A DNA stretch of 64,000 nucleotides from the NCBI RefSeq assembly GCF_028609845.1, contig NZ_CP063191.1, forward strand, positions 806,001 to 870,000. The letters run 5' to 3'. Positions 25,728-34,514 of the stretch are shown piece after piece. Each line of letters begins with the position of its first letter. Within the stretch, counting starts at the first letter, position 1. The position numbers and the translations under genes are program-made. The notes under the pieces are model-generated. The model was not told where the DNA came from and did not search any database. It saw only the letters and a list, made by a program, of their open reading frames with translations. The stretch is from Corynebacterium heidelbergense (GTDB taxonomy: Bacteria > Actinomycetota > Actinomycetes > Mycobacteriales > Mycobacteriaceae).

Positions 25728-26470
25728 CCAGCCGTCACCCGGGTCACCGCGGCCGGTGTTCCGGCCGCGTGGGTGTTGGTCTCCTGGGAAAATTCATCAA
25801 CGACGCCACCGAGCTCCTCAGCATCCCGGGCGGTAAATGCGGCTGCGGCGTGCTCTTCCTCGGAGCCATATCCCCAGGTCACGAGGGCAGCCTGGATGCC
25901 GAACTTCTTTGCCCCCTCCAGGTCGTGCTTACGATCCCCGATCATGAGCACCTGGCTGGGATCCACCTCTCCGCCCACTAACGGGGCCCCCTCGACGTCT
26001 CGGAGCAGCCCGAGGGTGTGCTCGATAACATCGTCCTTCTTCTGGCGGGAACGGCCGGGCTTGTCGGCCTCCTCCGCGGCCCCGAGAACGTGGAAGTAGC
26101 CGAGCAGGTCGAAGTGCTCGAGCACCCGCTGCGCGGAGGATTCGGCCTTGCTCGTGGCCGTCGCCAGGATGAACCCCTCGTCCCGCCACGTGCGCAGCAG
26201 CTCGGGGATGCCGGGGAAGACCTCGCAGTTCTTCCACGCGCCCGAGCGTTGGCTGGAGATGTAAGTGTCCATGGCGGTGCTCAAATCCTCCCCCTCCAAG
26301 CCAAGATCCCGGTAGTTTTCAATCATCGGTGGGCCCGGTATGTGGCGCAGTACATCCTCGCCCGGAACCCGCGCCCCAACGGCCTCGAGCCCCTCGATAA
26401 AACTCTCCCGGATACCGGGGTAGGAATCAATGAGGGTGCCATCTACGTCTATTAGCAGAATCTTTTGCAC
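25724..26470 (-). CDS. HAD-family phosphatase (phosphoglycolate phosphatase-like)
   Basis: A 248-residue HAD hydrolase. Motif I is DVDGTLIDS with the nucleophile Asp at about 8, motif II is the Thr/Ser in ATATSK, motif III includes the Lys near KPGRSRQKK and motif IV is MIGDRKHDLEGAKK. A helical cap lies between motifs I and II. The layout is that of Gph/PGP-type phosphatases, but the substrate cannot be set from sequence. A polar tail of about 20 residues ends the protein. It is divergent from the NIF3 gene. Confidence 0.88.
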   Translation of the reverse strand: MQKILLIDVDGTLIDSYPGIRESFIEGLEAVGARVPGEDVLRHIPGPPMIENYRDLGLEGEDLSTAMDTYISSQRSGAWKNCEVFPGIPELLRTWRDEGFILATATSKAESSAQRVLEHFDLLGYFHVLGAAEEADKPGRSRQKKDDVIEHTLGLLRDVEGAPLVGGEVDPSQVLMIGDRKHDLEGAKKFGIQAALVTWGYGSEEEHAAAAFTARDAEELGGVVDEFSQETNTHAAGTPAAVTRVTAG

Positions 26471-26572
26471 CGCTCCAGTGTGTCAGAAATCGCTACCCTG
26501 GACGCAACCGAAGACGCGCGGATCCCCGAGCCCCACCCACCCAGTGCGGGACCGCAGAAAGGGAAAACCACA

Positions 26573-27706
26573 GTGCCAGCAGAAACATCGCAGGTCACCG
26601 TCGCGGATGTGGTTGCCGCCATGGACCGTGCCTATCCTCCCCACCTCGCGGAGGACTGGGACGCCGTCGGACTCATCTGCGGGGACCCAGGCGAGGCCGT
26701 CTCCTCCGTGGCCTTCGCGCTGGACTGCACCGATGCTGTGGCCGAGCGCGCCATCGAGCTCGGCGCAGACATGCTGGTGGTTCATCACCCACTTTTGTTG
26801 CGCGGGGTCACCGGAGTTCCCGCCGATCACCCGAAGGGCCAGATCATCCACCGCCTCATCCGCGAGGGCGTGGCACTGTTCGCCGCGCACACCAATGCGG
26901 ATGCCGCCCGCCCCGGGGTCAACGACCGCCTGGCGGAATTGCTGGGCATCACCCCCGGCGCACCACTGCGGCCCATCGAGGAACCCATGGACAAGTGGGG
27001 CTTCACCGTTCCACCGGAAAACGCCGAGGAGGTCAAGCAAGCCCTGTTCGCCGGCGGTGCCGGCACCATCGGCCACTACGAGCACGCCAGCGCACAACAT
27101 CCCGTCACCGGCCAGTTCCGGCCAATGGTGGCGGCACAACCGCACACGGGCCGCGCGGGGGAGTTGGAAACCGTCGAGGAACTCCGTGTTGAATTCGTGG
27201 CCCCCAAACGCCTGCGGGAAAAGCTGCGCCAGACCCTCAAGCGCACCCACCCCTACGAGGAGGTGGCCTACGACGTGCTCACCACCCACACCGGCACCGC
27301 GGACCTCGGCATCGGGCGGGTCGGGGAACTGGACCGCGACATGAGCCTGCGGGAATTCTCCCAGCGCGTTGCCGAGCGGTTGCCCCGAACCGCGTGGGGT
27401 ATCCGTGCCGCTGGGGACCCCGACGCGCGGGTGCGCACTGTGGCCGTGGCCAGTGGGGCCGGGGATAGCTTCCTCGATACGGTCCGCCGTCTCGGCGTGG
27501 ACTGTTTCGTCACCTCCGACCTGCGCCACCACCCCGTCGACGAGCACCTTCGCGCCGGGGGGTGCCCCGTCATCGACACGGCCCACTGGGCCAGTGAGTT
27601 CCCCTGGTGCGAGCAGGCTGCTGGCGTCGTACAAAAAGAAACCGGAGCACGCACAACGGTGATTGATCTGGTGACCGACCCGTGGACCATACACGAGGAG
27701 AAATGA
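26573..27706 (+). CDS. NIF3-like dinuclear-metal-centre protein
   Basis: A 377-residue NIF3/YqfO-type protein with a likely two-metal site. Ligand motifs are VVHHPLLLRG (about 65), AHTNADAA near 105 and a late His/Glu pair near HWASEFPW. Residues of about 135-240 form the insertion domain seen in YqfO-type members. GTG 26573 after AGAAAGGG is preferred, because the upstream frame overlaps the divergent phosphatase start. It is translationally coupled to the next gene (ATGA). NIF3 and zinc-ribbon genes are adjacent in many actinobacteria; the biochemical role remains open. Confidence 0.9.
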   Translation: MPAETSQVTVADVVAAMDRAYPPHLAEDWDAVGLICGDPGEAVSSVAFALDCTDAVAERAIELGADMLVVHHPLLLRGVTGVPADHPKGQIIHRLIREGVALFAAHTNADAARPGVNDRLAELLGITPGAPLRPIEEPMDKWGFTVPPENAEEVKQALFAGGAGTIGHYEHASAQHPVTGQFRPMVAAQPHTGRAGELETVEELRVEFVAPKRLREKLRQTLKRTHPYEEVAYDVLTTHTGTADLGIGRVGELDRDMSLREFSQRVAERLPRTAWGIRAAGDPDARVRTVAVASGAGDSFLDTVRRLGVDCFVTSDLRHHPVDEHLRAGGCPVIDTAHWASEFPWCEQAAGVVQKETGARTTVIDLVTDPWTIHEEK

Positions 27707-28413
27707 TGCACTGCACCCCCGAACAACGCCGCGCGCTGGCTACCCTCGCCAGCAGCAGTGAGCAGCTAACCATCCTCAGCGCCCGGATTGTGGAGCTCCC
27801 CGAGCGCAAGGAGTACGAAAGCGCCAAGCAGGACATCATCGAGTCCCGCAACGAAGCGGCCCGCAACCGTGCCGAACAGCGCCAGGAAAAGCAGGACCTC
27901 GAACGTATGCGGCAAGACGTCGCCAAGCTCGCGGAGCGGAAGAAAGCCGACGTCAAAGCCCTATCCGCCGAGATTGACCGCGAGAAGCGCCGGGAGCTCA
28001 AGTATGACCTCGCCGCAGCGGAAACGCGCCTGGAGGAACTGCAGAGCCGACTGCAGCACATGGAGCACACCCACAACCTCTTCCACGAACCGGTTGAGGT
28101 TGAGGAGCACGAGGACCTCTCGGAAGCCAGCGAGAAACTGGCCCGCGCCGAATCCGCGCTGCGGGCCGATATCACCGCCGCCGAAGCCCGCGTGGCCAGC
28201 GCCCGCGAACAACTGCCGCAGGAGATCCTGGAGGCCTATGACGCGCAGGAGCGAGAGCACGGGGTTGGCGCGGCCCCGCTGCATGGCCGGACCTGCCAGG
28301 GTTGCTTCATGGAGCTGGATACCGCCAGCATGAAGATGGTGCGGCACACCACCATCAACGAAATCCCGCGGTGCCCGGAGTGCGGGGTGTTTCTTCTTGT
28401 GGACGCCACCTAA
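27703..28413 (+). CDS. Coiled-coil protein with C4-type zinc ribbon
   Basis: A 236-residue protein. Residues of about 10-180 are almost wholly charged, with heptad-like Leu/Ala spacing, predicting a long coiled coil. The C-terminus carries two Cys pairs, CQGC and CPEC, as a zinc ribbon. GAGGAG precedes ATG 27703, which overlaps the NIF3 stop. Such proteins are thought to bind nucleic acids or act as adaptors; no enzyme activity is apparent. The RNase H gene follows 78 bases later on the same strand. Confidence 0.88.
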   Translation: MMHCTPEQRRALATLASSSEQLTILSARIVELPERKEYESAKQDIIESRNEAARNRAEQRQEKQDLERMRQDVAKLAERKKADVKALSAEIDREKRRELKYDLAAAETRLEELQSRLQHMEHTHNLFHEPVEVEEHEDLSEASEKLARAESALRADITAAEARVASAREQLPQEILEAYDAQEREHGVGAAPLHGRTCQGCFMELDTASMKMVRHTTINEIPRCPECGVFLLVDAT

Positions 28414-28491
28414 ACCGAGCGCCAGCAGTGCTCCCGCCGATGGGGCGGTAGAACACGGAGATTGGTTCAGCAGAAAGGTCGTGGAACGGAC

Positions 28492-29619
28492 GTGAAGCTC
28501 ATCGTCAACACCGACGGGGGCAGCCGGGGGAACCCGGGCATCGCGGGGGCCGGTGCCGTGGTGTACGCGGAGGACGGTACGGAGCTCGCGGCCCGGTGGG
28601 ACTATCTTCAGCGGGGCACCAACAACGTGGCGGAGTACCGGGGGCTCATCGGCGGCTTGGAGCTGGCCGGGCGGGTTGCCCAGCGGCTGGGCGAGCGGGC
28701 CGAGACGGCGGACGTGAGCGTCCGGATGGATTCGAAACTGCTGGTGGAGCAGATGAACGGCCGGTTCAAGATCAAGAACGCCGCGCTCAAGGAGCTCGCC
28801 CAACAGGCCCAGGGGATCCGGCGGGGGCTGGGCAATGTCACCTTCGAGTGGGTGCCGCGCGCGGAGAACAAGCGGGCCGATGAGCTGGCCAATAGGGCTA
28901 TGGATCGACGTGAGAGTGGGTCGGAAGGCCCGGATGGCCCTCGGCGCGAGAAGCCGGAGCAGCGGGAGACCGCGCGGCCTACGCCGGCTAAGCAGCGGCC
29001 CACGCAGTTGCTGCTGCTGCGGCACGGTGAGAATCCGTTGAGTGTGGAGGGTCGATTCGCCGGCGTTTCCAACCCCGAGCTCACCGAACGCGGGCATCGG
29101 CAGGCCGAGCTCGCCGGAGCGTACTTGGCCAAACGCTTTGCCGTGGATGCGATTGTGGCCTCCCCGATGATCCGCGCCCGGCAGACGGCTGAGCACGTCG
29201 CGCGGGCATGTGCGATCCCCCCGGCGAGCATCGATAGCGACCCCGACCTGCGCGAAATCGACTTTGGGCGGTGGGAGGCGAAGACCTTTCGCGAGGTTCG
29301 TGAGCAGCATGCCGAGGAGTTCACCGCCATGATGGCCGATCCTTCCCAAGCTCCACACGGAGGGGAATCTGTGGACGCCCTTTACCGGCGCGTGACCCAG
29401 GCGATGGCGCGCATTGCCGCGGATCACGCGGGTCGCACGGTGGCGGTGGTGACCCACATGATGCCCATCAAGAGCATGGTTCGGTGCTGCCTGGGAAGCG
29501 ACGCTTCCGTGTACCGACGCACCCACCTGGACCTAGCGAGTCTGACGGTGGTCCGGTTGGCCGGTCGGCCCACACTGATGCTGATGAACGACGCCCACTA
29601 CCTGGAGGATCTCGACTAG
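28492..29619 (+). CDS. Bifunctional RNase H / acid phosphatase (CobC-like)
   Basis: A fusion of 375 residues. The N-terminal RNase HI domain (about 1-135) has the catalytic acids in NTDGGSRGNPG, EYRGL and RMDSKLL, and would cut RNA in RNA-DNA hybrids. A polar linker of about 35 residues joins a histidine phosphatase domain starting LLLLRHGE (about 180), with its second catalytic His in VVTHMM. The fusion is characteristic of Mycobacteriales, as in Rv2228c, where the phosphatase part acts like alpha-ribazole phosphatase. GTG 28492 is the likely start; the frame extends 10 codons upstream. Confidence 0.92.
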   Translation: MKLIVNTDGGSRGNPGIAGAGAVVYAEDGTELAARWDYLQRGTNNVAEYRGLIGGLELAGRVAQRLGERAETADVSVRMDSKLLVEQMNGRFKIKNAALKELAQQAQGIRRGLGNVTFEWVPRAENKRADELANRAMDRRESGSEGPDGPRREKPEQRETARPTPAKQRPTQLLLLRHGENPLSVEGRFAGVSNPELTERGHRQAELAGAYLAKRFAVDAIVASPMIRARQTAEHVARACAIPPASIDSDPDLREIDFGRWEAKTFREVREQHAEEFTAMMADPSQAPHGGESVDALYRRVTQAMARIAADHAGRTVAVVTHMMPIKSMVRCCLGSDASVYRRTHLDLASLTVVRLAGRPTLMLMNDAHYLEDLD

Positions 29620-29669
29620 CGGCGGCGGAGTGACGGGGCGCGGCAGACAGGCTTGGGGAACGCCGCTGA

Positions 29670-29699
29670 TTGCCCCCCGCGCGCGGGGCGGATTAGGCT
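29670..29699 (+). promoter_or_regulatory. Promoter of the RNase P RNA gene
   Basis: TTGCCC (29670-29675) and TAGGCT (29694-29699) are separated by 18 bases and end eight bases before the first base of the RNase P RNA, the usual distance to a transcription start. Confidence 0.6.
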
Positions 29700-29707
29700 A
29701 ACGGTGC

Positions 29708-30230
<523 letters not shown>

Positions 30231-30266
30231 CGCCAAGCTCGTTCGCCATGTGCCACCCTGGTGGGC

Positions 30267-31748
30267 ATGAAGCTTTTCGCCGCCGCCCTGAGCTATCGCG
30301 ATATCCACACCGAATTCGGCCTCCCGGAGAAGTTCCCCCCGGATGTGACGGAGGAGGCCGCTCGCGCCCAGGACCTTTACCCGGACGGGCGAAAGGAATG
30401 CACCGAGGTGCCCTTCGTAACCATCGATCCTCCCGGATCCATGGACTTGGACCAGGCGGTGCACATCGAGTCACTCGCCGGTGTCGGCGGTGGGGACGCT
30501 GCTGGCGGTGGATGGCGGGTCCGATATGCCATTGCCGACGTCGCCGCGTTCGTAACCCCAGGCGGCGCCCTCGAGCGGGAGTCCTTACGCCGCGGGCAAA
30601 CCGTGTACTTGCCGGATGGATCCGTGCGCCTGCATCCGCCGGAGTTGTCCGAGGGCTCCGCCTCCCTGCTGCCCGATCAGGTGCGGCCAGCGGTGGTGTG
30701 GGACATGAATGTGCGCCCGGATGGGGAAGTGGACTCCTTTGACGTGTACCGGGCGACGGTGCGTTCTGTGGCGCGCTTCGATTACGCCGGGGTGGAGCGG
30801 GACCGGCTGGCCGGGCAATTGCATCCGGCAATCGAGGACCTGCCCGCAGTGGGAAGAGCCCGCATGTCTTCCGATAAGCGCCGCAACGCCATCAACCTCC
30901 GGCTCCCCAGCATCTCTGTGGAGCCGGAGGAAAGCATCCCGCACACCGCCGCCCGCACCTACCGGCTGAGCATCGACCCACGCGAGCCGATGAACGATTA
31001 CAACGCGGAAGTCTCCCTCATGGCCGGGATGTGCGCCGCCGCCATGATGGTGCGGGCCGGCCGCGGCCTGGTGCGAACCCTGCCCCCGGCCAGCCCGAAG
31101 CAGCTCGCGGGCTTCGATACGGCCGCCGCCGCACTGGGTTTCCACCGCGCCCAGGAGTCCGTAGGGGAGCTACTCAACCGCGTGGATGCTTCCTCCCCGC
31201 AGGGCATGGCTCTCATGCGTGATGCCCAGGGCCTACTACGCGGGGCCTCCTACTACGCCTTCGGAGTAGGGGATAGCTCCCAACGGGGCTCCAAATCGGC
31301 GGCTTCTGGTGACGCGGCGGACGTGCCCATCCATGCCGGCGTTGGGGGCCACTACGCCCACGTCACCGCCCCGCTGCGCCGACTCGTCGACCGCTATGCC
31401 ATGGAAATCTGCCTGGCCATCGCCTCGGGAAAACCGGAGCCAGACTGGGTCGTCCGGGGCTACCAGCAGGTCGTAGAGACCATGGGATTCTCCACCTCCC
31501 TGGCGAACAAGGTGGACCGCGCCTGCCTGGACCTCACGGAGGCCGTGGCGCTCCAACCGTGGGTGGGGCACAACTTCGCCGCGGCTGTCCTACATGCGGC
31601 CAAGGAGACAGCGGACGTGTTCATTTCGGAACCACCGGTCACCGCGCCGTGCTCCGGGCGTCCTGCAGAAGGCAGCCAGACCGATGTGACCTTGGTCAGT
31701 GCGGACGCTAAGCAACGTAGCGTGCGTTTCGCTTGGCCCGCCGACTAG
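30267..31748 (+). CDS. RNB-domain ribonuclease (RNase II/R family)
   Basis: A 493-residue exoribonuclease-like protein consisting mainly of the RNB catalytic domain. The metal-binding acid cluster is in TIDPPGSMDLDQAVHIE (about 50-67), followed by RYAIADVAAFV and, later, the conserved YNAEVSLMAG and YAHVTAPLRRLVDRY. Cold-shock and S1 RNA-binding domains typical of full RNase R are not evident, and Gly/Ala/Ser-rich insertions occur near 75-85 and 335-350. ATG 30267 is used; GTG 30261 is an alternative and neither has a strong ribosome site. It follows rnpB by 36 bases. Confidence 0.88.
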   Translation: MKLFAAALSYRDIHTEFGLPEKFPPDVTEEAARAQDLYPDGRKECTEVPFVTIDPPGSMDLDQAVHIESLAGVGGGDAAGGGWRVRYAIADVAAFVTPGGALERESLRRGQTVYLPDGSVRLHPPELSEGSASLLPDQVRPAVVWDMNVRPDGEVDSFDVYRATVRSVARFDYAGVERDRLAGQLHPAIEDLPAVGRARMSSDKRRNAINLRLPSISVEPEESIPHTAARTYRLSIDPREPMNDYNAEVSLMAGMCAAAMMVRAGRGLVRTLPPASPKQLAGFDTAAAALGFHRAQESVGELLNRVDASSPQGMALMRDAQGLLRGASYYAFGVGDSSQRGSKSAASGDAADVPIHAGVGGHYAHVTAPLRRLVDRYAMEICLAIASGKPEPDWVVRGYQQVVETMGFSTSLANKVDRACLDLTEAVALQPWVGHNFAAAVLHAAKETADVFISEPPVTAPCSGRPAEGSQTDVTLVSADAKQRSVRFAWPAD

Positions 31749-31847
31749 AACGGCGCACCCCGCGTAATGCTGTGGTGCGGGGGACTCGGTTACTCTCGAA
31801 GCCAGACAACTACTTCAACGCCAACGCAGGAAGCGAGCAGAGCACCC

Positions 31848-32021
31848 ATGAGCGATAAGTGGTACTACGACACCGAAACTCGCCAGGTTTCCCTGGGAGT
31901 TAGCGGCGGATTTGAGACCCGCATGGGGCCCTACGACTCGAAGGAGGAGGCCGAAAACGCGCTGGAGATCGCCAAGCAGCGCAACGAGGCGGCCGATAAG
32001 TACGACGAGGAAGACGACTAG
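31848..32021 (+). CDS. Small SPOR-domain-like protein
   Basis: A 57-residue acidic protein of a small actinobacterial family usually named SPOR domain-containing. The start WYYDTETRQV and the central RMGPYDSKEEAENALEIA are the conserved parts. It ends in a run of Asp/Glu. The ATG at 31848 is chosen because homologous sequence begins there; GGAAGCGAG upstream may serve as ribosome site. No signal peptide or membrane segment is present, so it is probably cytoplasmic. The function is unknown. Confidence 0.8.
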   Translation: MSDKWYYDTETRQVSLGVSGGFETRMGPYDSKEEAENALEIAKQRNEAADKYDEEDD

Positions 32022-32124
32022 CTAGCGGCCGATGAACCGCTAAGCCGGGTTCCGGAAATCCGGGCACTACGGGCAACTACGGCCCAACCGGGAACACCGG
32101 CCGGGCTGACAACGGCCGGGGGAG

Positions 32125-33045
32125 TTAGAAGCTGTGCTCCTCAGCGGGGAAGGACCCCTCGGCAACCTCGCGCTTGAACGCACTCGCAGCGCCAACGAGA
32201 TCCGCGCCGACCTCAGCCCACTGCTTAGCAAACCGGGGGCGATGCCCGTCCTGGGGGAAGGCCACCATGTCGTGCCAGACCAGCACCTGCGCATCGCAGT
32301 GCGGCCCTGCCCCGATGCCGACAGTGGGGATGGGGAAGCGCTCGGTGACCTGTCGGGCCACATCGGCGGGCACCATCTCCAGCACGACAAGGTCCGCCCC
32401 GGCCTCGACGACGGCCGAGACATCCGAGAGCAGAGCCTGAGCCCCGGAATCGCCGCGCCCCTGGACCCGGTAGCCGCTGAGGGTATTGACGGATTGCGGG
32501 GTGAAACCAACGTGGGCGCACACGACCAACCCAGCCTGTTTCAGCGCCGCGATCCTCGGAGCCATCCGCTGGCCCCCTTCGATCTTGACGGCGTGAGCCC
32601 CGCTGCGGCGCAGCATCTCCGTGGCAGAGGACACTGCCGCTTCGTCGGAAGCCTCGTACGTTCCGAACGGCAAGTCCACGATGACGAAGCTGTTCCCGGC
32701 ACCGCGAACCACACCGGCGGCCAGGTAGCACATTTCCTCCAAGGAAACTTGCTGGGTAGAGGGATACCCGAAGACGACGTTGGCGGCGGAATCCCCCACG
32801 AGGAGCACTTCGATGCCTGCCTGGGAAAAGGCCCGGGCGGTGGAGTAATCGTAGGCCGTGAGCATGGCCCAGGGGGTCCGATCCCGCTTCTTGGCCTGTA
32901 GATCCGCGAGCCGGACCTGTTTGGTGGGCACGAGATAGCCGGACGGCTCCGGGCGGGGGGCGGGTGTGTTCGCCGTGGGCTGGGGCTGGCCGGTTCCCGC
33001 CGAACCGGATTGCGCGGGTTGGGCTTGCTGCGGGGCAGAAGGCAT
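32125..33045 (-). CDS. panB: 3-methyl-2-oxobutanoate hydroxymethyltransferase
   Basis: First committed step of pantothenate synthesis: transfers a hydroxymethyl group from methylenetetrahydrofolate to 2-oxoisovalerate, giving ketopantoate. The barrel enzyme begins near residue 35 (MLTAYDYSTARAFSQAG) with the metal-binding Asp in LVGDSAANVV, KIEGG around 145, HVGFTPQSV and the Glu in VLEMVP. A Pro/Gln/Ala-rich N-terminal tail of about 30 residues precedes it. The start at 33045 is the best ATG, but no clear ribosome site was seen. It is divergent from glnA2; panC is not in this window. Confidence 0.95.
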   Translation of the reverse strand: MPSAPQQAQPAQSGSAGTGQPQPTANTPAPRPEPSGYLVPTKQVRLADLQAKKRDRTPWAMLTAYDYSTARAFSQAGIEVLLVGDSAANVVFGYPSTQQVSLEEMCYLAAGVVRGAGNSFVIVDLPFGTYEASDEAAVSSATEMLRRSGAHAVKIEGGQRMAPRIAALKQAGLVVCAHVGFTPQSVNTLSGYRVQGRGDSGAQALLSDVSAVVEAGADLVVLEMVPADVARQVTERFPIPTVGIGAGPHCDAQVLVWHDMVAFPQDGHRPRFAKQWAEVGADLVGAASAFKREVAEGSFPAEEHSF

Positions 33046-33165
33046 GGCGTCGATTGTGCCATGCCCCCCCAAAACGGTTTCAGCGCCTTGGCGGGGAAAG
33101 CAACTGCGGCACACGTGGCTCACACCGCCATCGCGGGTCCCGGCCGACGCCTATGATGGTTGCTT

Positions 33166-34506
33166 ATGAGTCGCCAACAGGAATACGTCTTGCGCACCCT
33201 CGAAGAGCGAGACATTCGCTTCGTCCGGCTGTGGTTCACCGATATTCAGGGCTATCTGAAATCCGTGGCCGTCGCCCCGGCCGAGCTCGAGGGAGCCTTT
33301 GCCGAGGGGATCGGGTTCGACGGCTCCGCTATCGAGGGGTTCTCCCGCATTTCGGAGTCCGACACAATCGCCTCCCCGGATCCGAGCACCTTTCAGATCC
33401 TCCCCTTCAACACGGAGCAGGACGGCTTCCTGTCGGCCCGCATGTTCTGCGACATCACCACCCCTGACGGCCAACCGTCCTGGGCCGATCCGCGGCAGGT
33501 GCTGCGCCGCCAGATGAAAGCGGCCGGGCAGGCGGGGTTCACCTGCTACGTGCACCCGGAGATCGAGTTCTTCCTGGTCCGCAGCGTGGAGACGGATGGC
33601 TACCCCCCGGTTCCGGCGGATTCCGGCGGGTACTTCGACCAGGCGGTCACCGACGAGGCCCCGAATTTCCGCGCAGACGCGATCAACTCGCTGGAGCGGA
33701 TGGGCATTTCCGTCGAATTTTCCCACCACGAGACCGCGCCGGGCCAGCAGGAGATCGATCTGCGGTTCGCCGATGCGCTGTCGATGGCGGACAACGTCAT
33801 GTCCTTCCGCTACCTCATCAAGCAGGTGGCCCGGCGCAACGGGGTGCGGGCGACATTCATGCCCAAGCCCTTAAGCGACCATGCCGGTTCGGCGATGCAC
33901 ACCCACCTGTCCCTGTTCGAGGGCGATGAGAACGCCTTCCACGACCCGGACGATGAGTACCGTCTGTCCACGACCGCCAAGTCCTTCATCGCGGGCATCC
34001 TCGAGCACTCCTGCGAGATCTCTGCGGTGACCAACCAGTGGGTCAACTCCTACAAGCGCTTGACCAGCGGGGATGAGGCCCCACGCGCGGCCTCTTGGGG
34101 GGCCTCCAACCGCTCGGCGATGATCCGCCTACCCATGTACACCCAGAACAAGGCCGCCTCCCGCCGGGTGGAGGTCCGCACCCCGGACTCCGCCTGCAAT
34201 CCCTACCTGACCTACGCGGTGCTGCTGGCTGCGGGCCTCAAGGGCATCCAGGAGGGGTACGAGCTCTCCGCCCCGGCTGAGGTGGATGTGTCTATGATGA
34301 CCCGCCGCGAGCGTATGGCCGCCGGGTACAAGGATTTGCCGGCGGACCTCGATCACGCCCTGCGGGCTATGGAGAAGTCCGAGCTGGTGGCCGATGCCCT
34401 GGGCGAGCACGTCTTCGAGTTCTTTCTGCGTAACAAGTGGCGCGAGTGGCACGAGTACCAGTCCCAGATCACCCCGTGGGAACTGCGCAGCAACCTGGAG
34501 TTCTAA
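33166..34506 (+). CDS. glnA2: Second glutamine synthetase (GlnA2 type)
   Basis: A 446-residue glutamine synthetase family member. The N-terminal beta-grasp domain contains FTDIQGYLKSVAV and GFDGSAIEGFSRI; the ATP/glutamate domain contains HPEIEFFLV, HHETAPGQQEIDLRF and AGSAMHTHLSLF. It lacks the NLY-type adenylylation loop present in GlnA (the matching region is EVDVSMMTRRERMAAG), so it is probably not controlled by GlnE although it lies eight bases upstream of glnE. Mycobacterial GlnA2 has a similar position and is dispensable for growth. Confidence 0.93.
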   Translation: MSRQQEYVLRTLEERDIRFVRLWFTDIQGYLKSVAVAPAELEGAFAEGIGFDGSAIEGFSRISESDTIASPDPSTFQILPFNTEQDGFLSARMFCDITTPDGQPSWADPRQVLRRQMKAAGQAGFTCYVHPEIEFFLVRSVETDGYPPVPADSGGYFDQAVTDEAPNFRADAINSLERMGISVEFSHHETAPGQQEIDLRFADALSMADNVMSFRYLIKQVARRNGVRATFMPKPLSDHAGSAMHTHLSLFEGDENAFHDPDDEYRLSTTAKSFIAGILEHSCEISAVTNQWVNSYKRLTSGDEAPRAASWGASNRSAMIRLPMYTQNKAASRRVEVRTPDSACNPYLTYAVLLAAGLKGIQEGYELSAPAEVDVSMMTRRERMAAGYKDLPADLDHALRAMEKSELVADALGEHVFEFFLRNKWREWHEYQSQITPWELRSNLEF

Positions 34507-34514
34507 GAGACGTT

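Noticed and set aside
29693-29702. DtxR half-box (TTAGGCTAA) before rnpB
   Set aside because: It coincides with the -10 element at the right distance from the RNA start, and the outer parts of the DtxR box are missing.
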